Of a DNA stretch of 18,959 bases, positions 1-7,317 are shown one piece after another. The position numbers and the translations under genes are program-made. This stretch comes from Chloroflexota bacterium (GTDB lineage Bacteria; Chloroflexota; Limnocylindria; P2-11E), in contig VGPA01000003.1 of the NCBI GenBank assembly GCA_016875665.1, positions 1 to 18,959 of the forward strand. Direction: 5' to 3'. Below the pieces are notes generated by a model that ran no database searches, was not told the DNA's origin, and worked only from the letters and a program-made list of their open reading frames with translations. Numbering within the stretch: the first letter of the stretch is position 1; every line of letters starts with the position of its first letter.

Positions 1-1
1 T

Positions 2-154
2 CCGGCGACCGTCGCGGAGCTCATCCGCAGCGCGTCGGCGCGCTACGAGGCGGCGCAGGCGGCGCTCCGCGCGGGCGACTTCGCCAAGTACGGCATCGAA
101 ATCAAGGCACTCGAGGAAGACCTCGCTCGCCTGCGGGCGGCGTCGGGCCAGTAG
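2..154 (+). CDS. UPF0182 family membrane protein, C-terminal end only
   Basis: The window opens inside a gene read in the frame beginning at base 2; 50 codons and a TAG stop (152-154) are visible. The fragment has the look of the cytoplasmic tail of the large UPF0182 (COG1615) integral membrane proteins. It is a helical A/R/E-rich stretch with SARYEAAQAALRAGDF, then KYGIEIKALEEDLARL, matching the family's usual ending of a 'Y..AQ.AL..GDW..YG..I..LE..L..L' pattern. The function of UPF0182 is unknown. Its stop lies only 8 bases before the GTG of the next gene, so the two are probably co-transcribed. The assignment rests on a short tail and could be checked only with the upstream sequence. Confidence 0.75.
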   Translation, partial: PATVAELIRSASARYEAAQAALRAGDFAKYGIEIKALEEDLARLRAASGQ

Positions 155-162
155 CCGAGCGC

Positions 163-1302
163 GTGTCGCAGCAAGCATCGCTCGTCGCGGCGGCGCTGGT
201 CGGGGCGATGTGGTCGATCGGGTCGATCGACGTGAACGCGCCCTCGTTCGAGCGGGTGGGGCTGTTCGTGGCGTCGTGCGCGCTCGCGGGGTGGGCGCTC
301 GCGGGCCGGCGGGGGGCAGGAGCGCTGCTCGCAGCCCTTGCCGTGCTGATCGGGGCCTCGGAGCGGCTCCAGCGACCGCTGCTCGAGCGGGGGAGCGACG
401 TCCTACCGGCGACGCGCGAGTCGTTGCAGGTGCTGCTCGCGGGCCGGAACCCGTACACCCACACGCTCCAGAGCACGATCCCGCCCGGATCGCCGCTCGT
501 GTACGGGCCCGGAGAGCTGCTGTTCTACCTGCCCGCGCATCTGCTCACCGGCGATCTCGGGCACTTCGAGCAGTGGGCGGGGATCGCGACGATCGCCGCG
601 ATCGCCTTGATCGGCCTCGGCGTGGGGTTCGCGCGGAGCGCGCTTCCGGCGATGCTCTACGCGACCTGGGGCATCGCCGCGTTCCGGACGACCGACGGAG
701 GCAACGACGTGGGCGCGGCGCTCGTGGTCGTGGCGGGCTTCTGCGCGCTCGCGCTCGCCGCTGAAGGACGGGGCGGACGGGTCGCGTTCATCGTGAGCGC
801 GGTGCTCTTCGGCTTGGCGCTCGCGTTCAAGCAGTACGTCGTCCTGGTGATCCCGCTCGTGCTGCGCCACCTGGCGGTTTCGGGGTCCGACTGGCGGCGG
901 TTCGCCCTCGTCGCGGCGGGCGTGACCGCGCTGCTCGACCTGCCGTTCCTGCTGATGGACCCGGGCGCGTTCCTCAACCAGCACGTCTGGCTCGCGCTCA
1001 CCAATCACCGCGAGGCCTGGGGGGCCAACCTGCTCTTCACGATCGCCCAGGTCCGGCCCGAGGTCGTTCACCTGTCGACCTGGTTCCTGGTCGCCGAGAT
1101 CGTGCTCACGCTGCTCGCCCTCGCGCTCTGCCTGCGCTGGCGCATTCCGACGCTCGGCGCGGCCGCCGTCGCGGGCGCCGGGCTCGTGGCTCTGCCGTTC
1201 TTCCTCGCCGCCTGGACCACGCAGTCCTACTACGTGTACGCGGCGACGGTGGCCGCCGCGGGAGTGACGCTGCTCGACCACCGAGCGCAGCCGCCGCGCT
1301 GA
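163..1302 (+). CDS. Polytopic membrane glycosyltransferase-like protein (DUF2029/GT-C type)
   Basis: This 379-residue protein is almost wholly hydrophobic, with about nine or ten likely membrane helices separated by short charged loops. Around residues 94-116 it has the loop AGRNPYTH followed by LVYGPGELL. Such 'GRNPY...YGP' loops recur in DUF2029 (GT87) and related polyprenyl-phosphate-sugar-dependent mannosyl/arabinosyltransferases. A later FKQYVVLVIPL helix is also typical, since 'K.Y....P' follows the central helices in GT-C enzymes. I infer transfer of a sugar from a lipid-phosphate donor on the outer face of the membrane. The acceptor is unknown and the catalytic acid is not obvious. 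GTG is the only reasonable start after the preceding stop. Its position before a polysaccharide cassette and near a DPM1-like gene fits this role. It could instead be a non-catalytic membrane protein. Confidence 0.6.
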   Translation: MSQQASLVAAALVGAMWSIGSIDVNAPSFERVGLFVASCALAGWALAGRRGAGALLAALAVLIGASERLQRPLLERGSDVLPATRESLQVLLAGRNPYTHTLQSTIPPGSPLVYGPGELLFYLPAHLLTGDLGHFEQWAGIATIAAIALIGLGVGFARSALPAMLYATWGIAAFRTTDGGNDVGAALVVVAGFCALALAAEGRGGRVAFIVSAVLFGLALAFKQYVVLVIPLVLRHLAVSGSDWRRFALVAAGVTALLDLPFLLMDPGAFLNQHVWLALTNHREAWGANLLFTIAQVRPEVVHLSTWFLVAEIVLTLLALALCLRWRIPTLGAAAVAGAGLVALPFFLAAWTTQSYYVYAATVAAAGVTLLDHRAQPPR

Positions 1303-1307
1303 TTCCC

Positions 1308-1313
1308 TACGCT
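1308..1313 (+). promoter_or_regulatory. Candidate -10 box TACGCT upstream of the polysaccharide cassette
   Basis: TACGCT fits the TANNNT consensus and lies 8 bases before an ATG at 1322, the spacing expected of a leaderless start. No -35 hexamer is evident 17 bases upstream. If real, it would give the FAD oxidoreductase and following sugar genes their own promoter rather than read-through from the membrane gene ending at 1302. Confidence 0.4.
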
Positions 1314-1321
1314 CGACGGGC

Positions 1322-1354
1322 ATGAGTCGAGCGAGGAGCGCGTCCCCGGGATGA
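1322..1354 (+). CDS. Possible 10-residue leader ORF (MSRARSASPG)
   Basis: An ATG 8 bases after the candidate -10 box opens a 10-codon ORF. Its TGA overlaps the ATG of the FAD oxidoreductase as ATGA (1351-1354). The geometry suggests translational coupling: ribosomes finishing the leader would restart on the main gene. The peptide has no recognisable motif. Against this, a GAGGAG Shine-Dalgarno sequence at 1333-1338, 12 bases before 1351, could recruit ribosomes directly, so the ORF may be incidental. Confidence 0.3.
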   Translation: MSRARSASPG

Positions 1355-2868
1355 CACACACGGCGATCCTCGGCGCGGGCGTCTGCGGCCTCGCGGCCGG
1401 GATGCGCCTCGCCGACGCCGGGGAGCCGGTGACCCTGGTCGAGGCGCAGCACTTCGTGGGCGGCCTGGCCGCCACTTTGCGCGGCGCCACCGGTGCCGGC
1501 TTCGACTGGGGCCCGCACGCGTATCACGCGCGGAACCCGCGCGTCCTCGACATGTTCAAGGAGATCGCGAGCGACGGGTTCCCGGCGCAGCCCAAGAACG
1601 TCCGGATCAAGTTCCGCGGCCGGTACTACAAGTACCCGCTCGAGGCGATGGACATGGCGAGGACCATGTCTCCGGTTCTCGCCGTCCGGGCGTTCGTCGA
1701 CTACTTCAGCGAGCAGATCAGGAAACGCATCGCGCCGCGCCCGCTCCGCTCCGCGGAGGACTGGGTCGTCAACGCGATGGGCCGCACGCTCTACAACCTG
1801 TTCTTCGGCCCGTACACGGAGAAGGTGTGGGGGGTCCACCCGTCGAAGCTCGCGGCGTCGTTCGCGCAGCACCGCATCCCGCACATCTCGCTGATCAAGG
1901 TCGTCCTGTCCTCGATCCGGAAGGGCTACGCGAAGCGGACGGGCACCGAGCACCGGTACGCCCCGCTCGTCATCGAGCTGTTCTACCCGCCGAAGGGCGC
2001 GGGCCTGGTGTCCGAGCGCATGGCGGAGCGGATCCGCGGTCGCGGCGGGAAGGTCGTCACGGGGGCGCTCGTGACGGGGATCGACGCGCACGAGGGACGC
2101 GTCACGGGCGTGCGCTACCGCCGGGTCGGCACGAGCGACGTGCCGGCGGTGGGGCAGCTCGGGATGATGGCGAGCGGCCGGGAGAAGGACACCCCGCGAC
2201 ACCTGCCCTGGACGCCGGGCGAGACCGAGGAGCGGATCGCGTGCGACCGCATCGTCAACACGCTTCCGCTCCCCGTGCTGATCGAGCTGCTCGGCGACGC
2301 GGCGAGCCCCGAAGCGCGCGAGGCCGCGGCGATGCTGCGGTTCCGGCCGATCACCATCCTCGGCCTGCGCGTGAAGCGTGTGCGGTGCCTCCCCGCGCAG
2401 TCGATCTACTTCCAGGACAAGACCTTCACCCGGCTCTCCGAGACGCGCCACTACGGCGGCAGCGCGATCTGCGCGCCGGACGAGACCGTGCTGCTGTGTG
2501 ACATCACCTGCGACCTGAACGGCCGCATCTGGAGCGCGACGGCGGAGGAGCTCGCGGACGTCATCGGTGCCGAGCTCGCGGCCGAGGGCTTCCTCACCCG
2601 CGAGGAGATCGCCGAGGCCGTCGTGCTGCGCTCGACGATGGGCTACCCCGTGTACGTGGTCGACTACGAGCGCGCGATCGACACCCTGATGCAGGAGCTC
2701 GGCCGCTTCGAGAATCTCGTCACCGGCGGCAGGCAGGGCCTGTATAAGTACGTCGACATGGACATCGCGAGCGAGATGGGACTCGCCATGGCCGACCACT
2801 TCCTCTCGGGGAAGACCAAGCGCGAGGCCATCGGCGGCGTCCCCTACGAGGACCGCGCGTTTGCCTGA
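1351..2868 (+). CDS. FAD-dependent oxidoreductase, amine-oxidase/UDP-galactopyranose-mutase-like
   Basis: This 505-residue protein starts with an FAD-binding Rossmann motif, ILGAGVCGLAAG (residues 6-17), followed by the ribose-binding acid in TLVEAQ and the GGLAAT turn. Mid-protein it has FGPYTEKVWG, shared by protoporphyrinogen-oxidase-like and UDP-galactopyranose-mutase-like flavoproteins. The C-terminus has GGRQGLYKYVDMD, the FAD pyrophosphate loop of amine oxidases. Relatives of this length (PRK07208-like) are often found in surface-polysaccharide clusters, but their substrate is not established. A sugar-nucleotide or polyprenyl-linked substrate is inference from context. The ATG at 1351 follows a GAGGAG ribosome-binding site and overlaps a short leader ORF. 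The gene is followed after 49 bases by a Gfo/Idh/MocA dehydrogenase in the same direction. It is not long enough or diagnostic enough to be called HemG or Glf. Confidence 0.8.
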   Translation: MTHTAILGAGVCGLAAGMRLADAGEPVTLVEAQHFVGGLAATLRGATGAGFDWGPHAYHARNPRVLDMFKEIASDGFPAQPKNVRIKFRGRYYKYPLEAMDMARTMSPVLAVRAFVDYFSEQIRKRIAPRPLRSAEDWVVNAMGRTLYNLFFGPYTEKVWGVHPSKLAASFAQHRIPHISLIKVVLSSIRKGYAKRTGTEHRYAPLVIELFYPPKGAGLVSERMAERIRGRGGKVVTGALVTGIDAHEGRVTGVRYRRVGTSDVPAVGQLGMMASGREKDTPRHLPWTPGETEERIACDRIVNTLPLPVLIELLGDAASPEAREAAAMLRFRPITILGLRVKRVRCLPAQSIYFQDKTFTRLSETRHYGGSAICAPDETVLLCDITCDLNGRIWSATAEELADVIGAELAAEGFLTREEIAEAVVLRSTMGYPVYVVDYERAIDTLMQELGRFENLVTGGRQGLYKYVDMDIASEMGLAMADHFLSGKTKREAIGGVPYEDRAFA

Positions 2869-2888
2869 TCAGGCGAGAACGGCCAGCC

Positions 2889-2921
2889 ATGAGCGGTCGA
2901 ATCGCGCAGGCGATGCGATGA
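2889..2921 (+). CDS. Possible 10-residue leader ORF (MSGRIAQAMR)
   Basis: This second 33-base mini-ORF in the cassette ends in an ATGA overlap (2918-2921) with the next gene, the same geometry and length as the one at 1322. No -10 box or strong ribosome-binding site is evident before it. Translation is unproven; it may simply be the chance result of an ATGA start context. Confidence 0.25.
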   Translation: MSGRIAQAMR

Positions 2922-3946
2922 ATCGGGAGCTGAAGCTCGCGGTGATCGGGGCGGGGTACTGGGGCCCGAACCTGGTGCGCAACATCAGCGAGGCGCCCGG
3001 CGCCGACATCGTCGCCGTCGCGGACCTCGACGCCGGGCGGCTGGAGAGCATGCGCAAGCGCTTTCCGGCGGTCCGCATGACGCAGGACCACCGGACGATC
3101 CTCGCCGACCCGGACGTCGACGCGGTGTGCATCGCCACCCCGATCTCGACGCACCGCCGGCTGGCCGAGGAGGCGTTCGCGGCGGGCAAGCACGTCTTCG
3201 TGGAGAAACCGCTCGCCGGCACCGTCGCCGACGCCGTGGCGATCGACGAGGCGGCCCGACGGGCCGAGCGGACGCTCATGGTGGGCCACACGTTCGTGTA
3301 CAACCCGGCCGTCACGGCGGTGCGCGAGCTGCTCGTGCGCGGTGAGCTCGGCACGGTCCAGTACATCGACAGCCAACGGGTCAACCTCGGGCTGCATCAG
3401 TTCGACTTCAACGTGCTGTGGGATCTCGGCCCGCACGACGTCTCGATCACGCTCTACTGGCTGGACGAGGAGCCGCGCTGGGTGCAGTGCATCGGCGGCT
3501 CGTACATCCAGGGCGGGATCGAGGACGTCGTCTTCCTGACGATGGGCTTCCCGAGCGGCGCGATCGCCCACGCGCACCTCTCCTGGCTCGCGCCGTCGAA
3601 GAACAGGATCATGACGGTGATCGGCTCGCGCAAGATGGCCGTGTACGACGACGTGCAGGCGGTGGAGAAGGTGAAGGTGTACGACCAGGGCGTCGACCGC
3701 CTCGACAGCGACGAGCTGCGCCGCTCCTATCGGGCGGGCGACATCTCGAGCCCGCGCGTGCCGATCACCGAGGCGCTCCAGGTGGAGATCCGTCACTTCC
3801 TCGCCCGGATCCGCGACGGCGCCGAGCCGTACTCGGGCGGCACGGCCGGGGTGCGCGTGGTGCGGGTGCTCGACGCCGCGTCGCGGTCGCTGAAGCAGGG
3901 CGGTGTCCGCGTGGATTACGCGGCGCCCGCGGCGGCGCGCGCATGA
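2918..3946 (+). CDS. Gfo/Idh/MocA family sugar-nucleotide dehydrogenase (WbpB/WlbA-like)
   Basis: This 342-residue protein has an N-terminal NAD(P)-binding fold with GAGYWG (residues 11-16), then ADLDAGRL with the adenine-ribose acid, and ATPISTH. The family signature EKPLA follows (residues 96-100), with Lys97 the conserved catalytic/nicotinamide-site lysine. The C-terminal domain carries GHTFVYNPAV and WDLGPHD (Asp169, His173), the substrate-site residues of Gfo/Idh/MocA enzymes. Members adjacent to a DegT aminotransferase and a hexapeptide acetyltransferase typically oxidise the 3-OH of UDP-GlcNAc(A), as WbpB/WlbA do; substrate here is inferred. I chose ATG 2918 because the fold begins right after it. 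A TTG at 2861 would add a 19-residue non-conserved tail overlapping the previous gene. Its stop overlaps the next ATG as ATGA. Confidence 0.88.
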   Translation: MNRELKLAVIGAGYWGPNLVRNISEAPGADIVAVADLDAGRLESMRKRFPAVRMTQDHRTILADPDVDAVCIATPISTHRRLAEEAFAAGKHVFVEKPLAGTVADAVAIDEAARRAERTLMVGHTFVYNPAVTAVRELLVRGELGTVQYIDSQRVNLGLHQFDFNVLWDLGPHDVSITLYWLDEEPRWVQCIGGSYIQGGIEDVVFLTMGFPSGAIAHAHLSWLAPSKNRIMTVIGSRKMAVYDDVQAVEKVKVYDQGVDRLDSDELRRSYRAGDISSPRVPITEALQVEIRHFLARIRDGAEPYSGGTAGVRVVRVLDAASRSLKQGGVRVDYAAPAAARA

Positions 3947-5073
3947 CGGTGGCCTCGATGGAGATCCCCCTCGTCGACCTCAAGGCGCAGTACCGCGCCA
4001 TCAAGGACGAGGTCCGCACCGCGATCGACGGCGTGCTCGAGAGCATGCAGCTCACGATCGGCCCGAACGTGCGCGCGTTCGACGACGAGTTCGCCGCCTA
4101 CTGCGGGACCAAGCACTCGGTCGGGGTCGGCTCGGGCACCGACGCGCTCCACCTCGCGCTCCGCGCGCTCGGCGTGGGGGTGGGCGACGAGGTGATCACG
4201 GTCTCATTCACCTTCTTCGCGACGGTCGAGGCGATCCTGTACGCGAACGCGCGGCCGGTCATGGTCGACATCGACGAGCGCACGTTCAACGTCGATCTCG
4301 CCGCGGTCGAGCGCGCGCTCACTCCGAAGACCAAGGCGATCATCCCGGTGCACCTCTACGGCCGGACGGCCGACCTGACGCCGCTCCTGAAGCTGGCCGA
4401 CAGCAGCGGCATCCCGGTTCTCGAGGACGCGGCCCAGGCGCACGGCGCGTACCAGGACGACGGCAAACGCAAGGCCGGCGCGTCGGGCCGGATGGGCGCG
4501 TTCTCCTTCTACTGCTCGAAGAACCTGGGCGCGTACGGCGAAGGGGGGAGCATCACCACCGACGACGACGGGCTCGCGGCGACGCTCCGGTCGCTGCGCG
4601 AGCACGGGCAGCGCACGCGGTACGAGCACCCGATCGTCGGCCACAACGCGCGGCTCGACGAGATCCAGGCCGCGGTGCTGCGGATCAAGCTGCGGCGCCT
4701 CGAGCAGTGGAACGACGCGCGGCGTGCGCGCGGAGCGCGGTACAACGAGCTGCTCGCCGGGAGCGGCGTCATCACCCCGGAGCTGCCCGCGGGCAAGCGG
4801 CACGTGATGTACGCGTACGTGATCCGGGTTCCCGGGGGCAGGCGGGACGCGCTCCGCGCGCACCTGGCGGAGAAGGGGATCGGCACGCAGATCCACTACC
4901 CGATCCCGATCCACCTCCAAGAGGCCGCGCGTTCCCTCGGGCACAAGCCGGGTGACCTGCCGGTCACCGAACGCCTCGCCGGTGAGGTGCTCTCGATCCC
5001 GATGTACCCCGAGCTGACCGACGTGCAGCAGCAGTACGTGGCCGACCACATCCGGCGCTTCATGGCGTTCTGA
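3943..5073 (+). CDS. DegT/DnrJ/EryC1 sugar-nucleotide aminotransferase (first copy)
   Basis: This 376-residue fold-type I PLP enzyme has the classical family landmarks: VDLKAQYRAI at the N-terminus, GVGSGTDALHLALRAL for phosphate binding, VSFTFFATVEAIL, VHLYGR, and EDAAQAHGA with Asp162 for the pyridine nitrogen. FSFYCSKNLGAYGEGG contains Lys193, which should form the internal aldimine. It would transfer an amino group from glutamate to a keto-sugar nucleotide made by the upstream dehydrogenase (3-keto, WbpE/WlbC-like) or by a 4,6-dehydratase (3-keto/4-keto, FdtB-like). Sequence alone does not settle regiochemistry. The start ATG overlaps the preceding stop as ATGA with no obvious ribosome-binding site, implying translational coupling. 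Its own stop overlaps the next ATG by one base (TGATG). Length is normal for the family. Confidence 0.92.
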   Translation: MTVASMEIPLVDLKAQYRAIKDEVRTAIDGVLESMQLTIGPNVRAFDDEFAAYCGTKHSVGVGSGTDALHLALRALGVGVGDEVITVSFTFFATVEAILYANARPVMVDIDERTFNVDLAAVERALTPKTKAIIPVHLYGRTADLTPLLKLADSSGIPVLEDAAQAHGAYQDDGKRKAGASGRMGAFSFYCSKNLGAYGEGGSITTDDDGLAATLRSLREHGQRTRYEHPIVGHNARLDEIQAAVLRIKLRRLEQWNDARRARGARYNELLAGSGVITPELPAGKRHVMYAYVIRVPGGRRDALRAHLAEKGIGTQIHYPIPIHLQEAARSLGHKPGDLPVTERLAGEVLSIPMYPELTDVQQQYVADHIRRFMAF

Positions 5074-5750
5074 TGGGCGACCGCGTCGTCAAGGCCGTCC
5101 ATGGCCTCCGGGCCGTCCAGCCCGACGCCGCCGACGAGGTGGCCGAAAGCGCGCGGCTGCGCGCGAGCGAGCCCCGCGAGGCGCTCCTCGAGCGGTACAG
5201 CGCGGTGATGTGGGTCGACTCCGCGGCCGGCGCGACGGCGCGGCGGGTGCTCCTGCGAGCGCTGTGCAAATCGTTCGGCAACGGGGTGCGCGTCGGCCTC
5301 GGCGTGCTCGTCCTGCATCCGCACACGTTCGAGATCGGCGACGCGGTGTTCCTCGGCAACCAGGTGTACCTCCAGGGACGGCACGACGGGCGCTTCGTGA
5401 TCGGCGCGCACTCGTGGATCGGGCCGCAGGCGTACTTCGACTGCCGCGACACCGAGCTCGGCGAGTACGTCGGCTGGGGTCCGGGGGCGAAGGTGCTCGG
5501 GAGCGAGCACACCGGCCTGCCGCTCGACGTCCCCGTCATTCAGACGGACCTCGTGATCAAGCCCGTCCGTGTCCTGCGGTGGTCCGACGTCGGCACGAAC
5601 GCCGTGCTCCTGCCGGGCGTGACCGTGGGCGAAGGCGCGATCGTGGGCGCCGGGAGCATCGTGCCGCGCGACACGCGGATCGACGATTACGCGGTCGTTT
5701 CAGGCGTCCCGGTGAGGTTCATGTACTCGCGCAAGGGCCAACCGGCCTGA
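5073..5750 (+). CDS. Left-handed beta-helix (hexapeptide repeat) acyltransferase, WbbJ/maltose-acetyltransferase-like
   Basis: This 225-residue protein has a helical N-terminal ~65 residues and then hexapeptide repeats, with I/V/L-G at every sixth position: IGDAVF, IGAHSW, LGEYVG, VGTNAV, VGEGAI, VGAGSI. These form a left-handed beta-helix that trimerises and binds acetyl-CoA between subunits. His146 in VLGSEHTG is at the position of the catalytic base of the WbbJ/LacA group. It would O- or N-acetylate a sugar; the amino group made by the preceding aminotransferase is an obvious candidate. The protein ends GVPVRFMYSRKG, the usual exit of the helix. TGATG coupling links it to the aminotransferase. 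A serine/virginiamycin-type acetyltransferase is possible but less likely given the context. Confidence 0.8.
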   Translation: MGDRVVKAVHGLRAVQPDAADEVAESARLRASEPREALLERYSAVMWVDSAAGATARRVLLRALCKSFGNGVRVGLGVLVLHPHTFEIGDAVFLGNQVYLQGRHDGRFVIGAHSWIGPQAYFDCRDTELGEYVGWGPGAKVLGSEHTGLPLDVPVIQTDLVIKPVRVLRWSDVGTNAVLLPGVTVGEGAIVGAGSIVPRDTRIDDYAVVSGVPVRFMYSRKGQPA

Positions 5751-6715
5751 CCGTCCTCGAGGGCGCGCGCGTCGTCGTGACCGGTGGCGCGGGGACGGTG
5801 GGCTCGCACATCGTGGACGCGGCGCTCGCCGCCGGAGCGCGCGAGGTCGTCGCGCTCGACGCGCTGGTGCGCGGCGTTCCGGAGAACCTCACCGCGGCGC
5901 TGGCGACCGGGCGCGCCCGGCTCGCACAGCTCGACATCCGGGACCGCGCCGCGACCACCGCGGCGCTTGCCGGCGCGGACGTCGTGTTCCACCAGGCCGC
6001 GCTCCGCTGGACCCTGTGCCAAGAGGACCCGCGCCTCTGCCAGGAGGTGATGGTCGACGGCACCTACAACGTGCTCGAAGCCGCCGCGGCGGCGAAGGCG
6101 AAGCGAGTCGTGCTCGCATCCAGCGCCGTCGTCTACGGCGAGGCGCGCTCGCTGCCGCTGGGCGAAGACCATCCGCTGAACGGCACCACGGTCTACGGTG
6201 CCGCGAAGGTCGCGAACGAGCAGCTGGCTCGCGCGTTTTCGACGCTGAATGGCTTGCCGACCACGACGCTGCGCTACTTCAACGTGTACGGCGAGCGCAT
6301 GGACATCCGCTCGCGCTTCACCGAGGTGATGGTGAAGTGGCTCGACCGCATCGACGGGGGCCAGCCGCCGCTCGTGTTCGGCGACGGCAGCGCGTCGGCC
6401 GACTACGTGCACGTCAGCGACGTCGCCCGGGCGAACCTGCTCGCGTGCGACGCCCGGACGAGCGGCGAGGTCTACAACGTGTGCACGGGGACGGAGACGG
6501 CGCTCGCGGAGCTCGCGGCGATCGTGCTGCGCCAGGCCGGGAGCGCGCTCGGCGTCGAGAAGCGGCCGCAGCCGGCGGGGGCCGCGCTGCCGCAGCGCCG
6601 CTACGGCGATCCCGCGCGGGCCGCGAAGGACCTGGGCTTCCGTGCGTCGGTCGGGCTCGAGGACGGGGTCGCGCGCCTGATCGCGTGGCGCCGGAAGGCG
6701 CTCAATCCGGGCTGA
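5747..6715 (+). CDS. NAD-dependent epimerase/dehydratase (extended SDR), probable CTG start
   Basis: This is an extended short-chain dehydrogenase of ~322 residues. It has VVVTGGAGTVGSH (GGAGTVG 13-19) for NAD, LD37-38 for the ribose, ASSAVVYGE with Ser125/126, and Y150-x3-K154 (VYGAAK). RYFNVYGERM and SADYVHVSDVARA also match UDP-glucose-4-epimerase-like enzymes. No ATG, GTG or TTG lies in frame close to the first beta-strand. A GTG at 5777 would delete that strand. The best start is CTG 5747, in a CTGA overlap with the previous stop and 9 bases after AAGGG (5733-5737). The enzyme probably epimerises, oxidises or dehydrates the nucleotide sugar made by this cassette; which of these it does cannot be told. 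It converges with, and overlaps by 14 bases, the minus-strand acetyltransferase. Confidence 0.87.
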   Translation: MTVLEGARVVVTGGAGTVGSHIVDAALAAGAREVVALDALVRGVPENLTAALATGRARLAQLDIRDRAATTAALAGADVVFHQAALRWTLCQEDPRLCQEVMVDGTYNVLEAAAAAKAKRVVLASSAVVYGEARSLPLGEDHPLNGTTVYGAAKVANEQLARAFSTLNGLPTTTLRYFNVYGERMDIRSRFTEVMVKWLDRIDGGQPPLVFGDGSASADYVHVSDVARANLLACDARTSGEVYNVCTGTETALAELAAIVLRQAGSALGVEKRPQPAGAALPQRRYGDPARAAKDLGFRASVGLEDGVARLIAWRRKALNPG

Positions 6716-7295
6716 GGCGGCACCTCTCGCAGCGCTGGACGCCGTCGGGGTCGGGACGGAAATCGGAGGTCCGCCCGCGGCCGCAGGCGCAGATGTAGCC
6801 CGCGATCCGCCCGGGATTGCCGATCACCACCGCGTGCGGCGGGACGTCCCTCGTCACAACCGCTCCGGCCGCCACGAGCGCGTGGCGTCCGATCTCCCGG
6901 TCGGGCAGGACGACCGCGCCGGCGCCGATCGACGCGCCACGCCGGACGGTCGTGCGCCCGAGCGTCCAGTCGGCCGCCGTCTGAAGAGAGCCGTCGGGGT
7001 TGGTGGCGCGCGGTGAGCGGTCGTTCGTGAAGACGACGTGCGGTCCGACGAACACGTCGTTCTCGACGGTGAGCCCCTCGAACAGCGAGGCGTTGTTCTC
7101 CATCTTGCAGCGGTCGCCGACCACGACCCCGGCGCCGATGTAGACGCCCTTCCCGACGTTGCACTCCGCGCCCACCGAGGCGTCCTCGCGGATCTGCGCG
7201 AAGGCCCAGACCCTGGTCCCGCGCCCCACACGGGCCCGCTCATGGACGATCGCGCTTCCGTGGACGAACGGTGCTTCGGTGGCGCGGTCCGGCAT
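6702..7295 (-). CDS. WbpD/WlbB-like sugar-nucleotide N-acetyltransferase with C-terminal zinc-ribbon tail
   Basis: This 197-residue protein opens with VHGSAIVHERARVG and hexapeptide repeats. It then shows KMENNASLFEGL, VFVGPHVVFTNDRSPRA and GASIGAGAVVL, the hallmarks of UDP-3-amino-3-deoxy-GlcNAc(A) N-acetyltransferases such as WbpD and WlbB, where the Asn-Asp after FT is near the active site. The last ~30 residues leave the helix and contain Cys169-x-Cys171 and Cys189-x2-Cys192, a probable small zinc-binding tail. The predicted reaction is acetyl-CoA-dependent N-acetylation of the amino-sugar nucleotide made by a DegT aminotransferase next door. ATG 7295 is preferred: the conserved fold starts just after it and a TAGTAT box lies 8 bases upstream. 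Longer starts would overlap the divergent gene. Its 3' end overlaps the epimerase by 14 bases. Confidence 0.87.
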   Translation of the reverse strand: MPDRATEAPFVHGSAIVHERARVGRGTRVWAFAQIREDASVGAECNVGKGVYIGAGVVVGDRCKMENNASLFEGLTVENDVFVGPHVVFTNDRSPRATNPDGSLQTAADWTLGRTTVRRGASIGAGAVVLPDREIGRHALVAAGAVVTRDVPPHAVVIGNPGRIAGYICACGRGRTSDFRPDPDGVQRCERCRLSPD

Positions 7296-7302
7296 GGCTC
7301 GC

Positions 7303-7309
7303 CATACTA
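7303..7309. promoter_or_regulatory. Divergent overlapping -10 boxes between acetyltransferase and aminotransferase
   Basis: In the 22-base gap between two divergent starts, the minus strand reads TAGTAT (7309-7304), 8 bases before ATG 7295. The plus strand reads CATACT (7303-7308), 9 bases before ATG 7318. Both spacings suit leaderless transcripts. The minus box fits TANNNT; the plus box lacks the first T. No -35 hexamers are recognisable. Confidence 0.45.
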
Positions 7310-7317
7310 CGCATCGC

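Noticed and set aside
403..2799. 798-codon open frame on the minus strand opposite the membrane protein and FAD oxidoreductase
   Set aside because: It is antisense to two recognisable genes, has low-complexity R/H/E/D/A-rich composition and no motifs. Long antisense frames are expected at this GC content.
2861..2917. Upstream TTG start for the Gfo/Idh dehydrogenase
   Set aside because: It adds 19 non-conserved residues and overlaps the preceding gene; the Rossmann fold starts right after ATG 2918.
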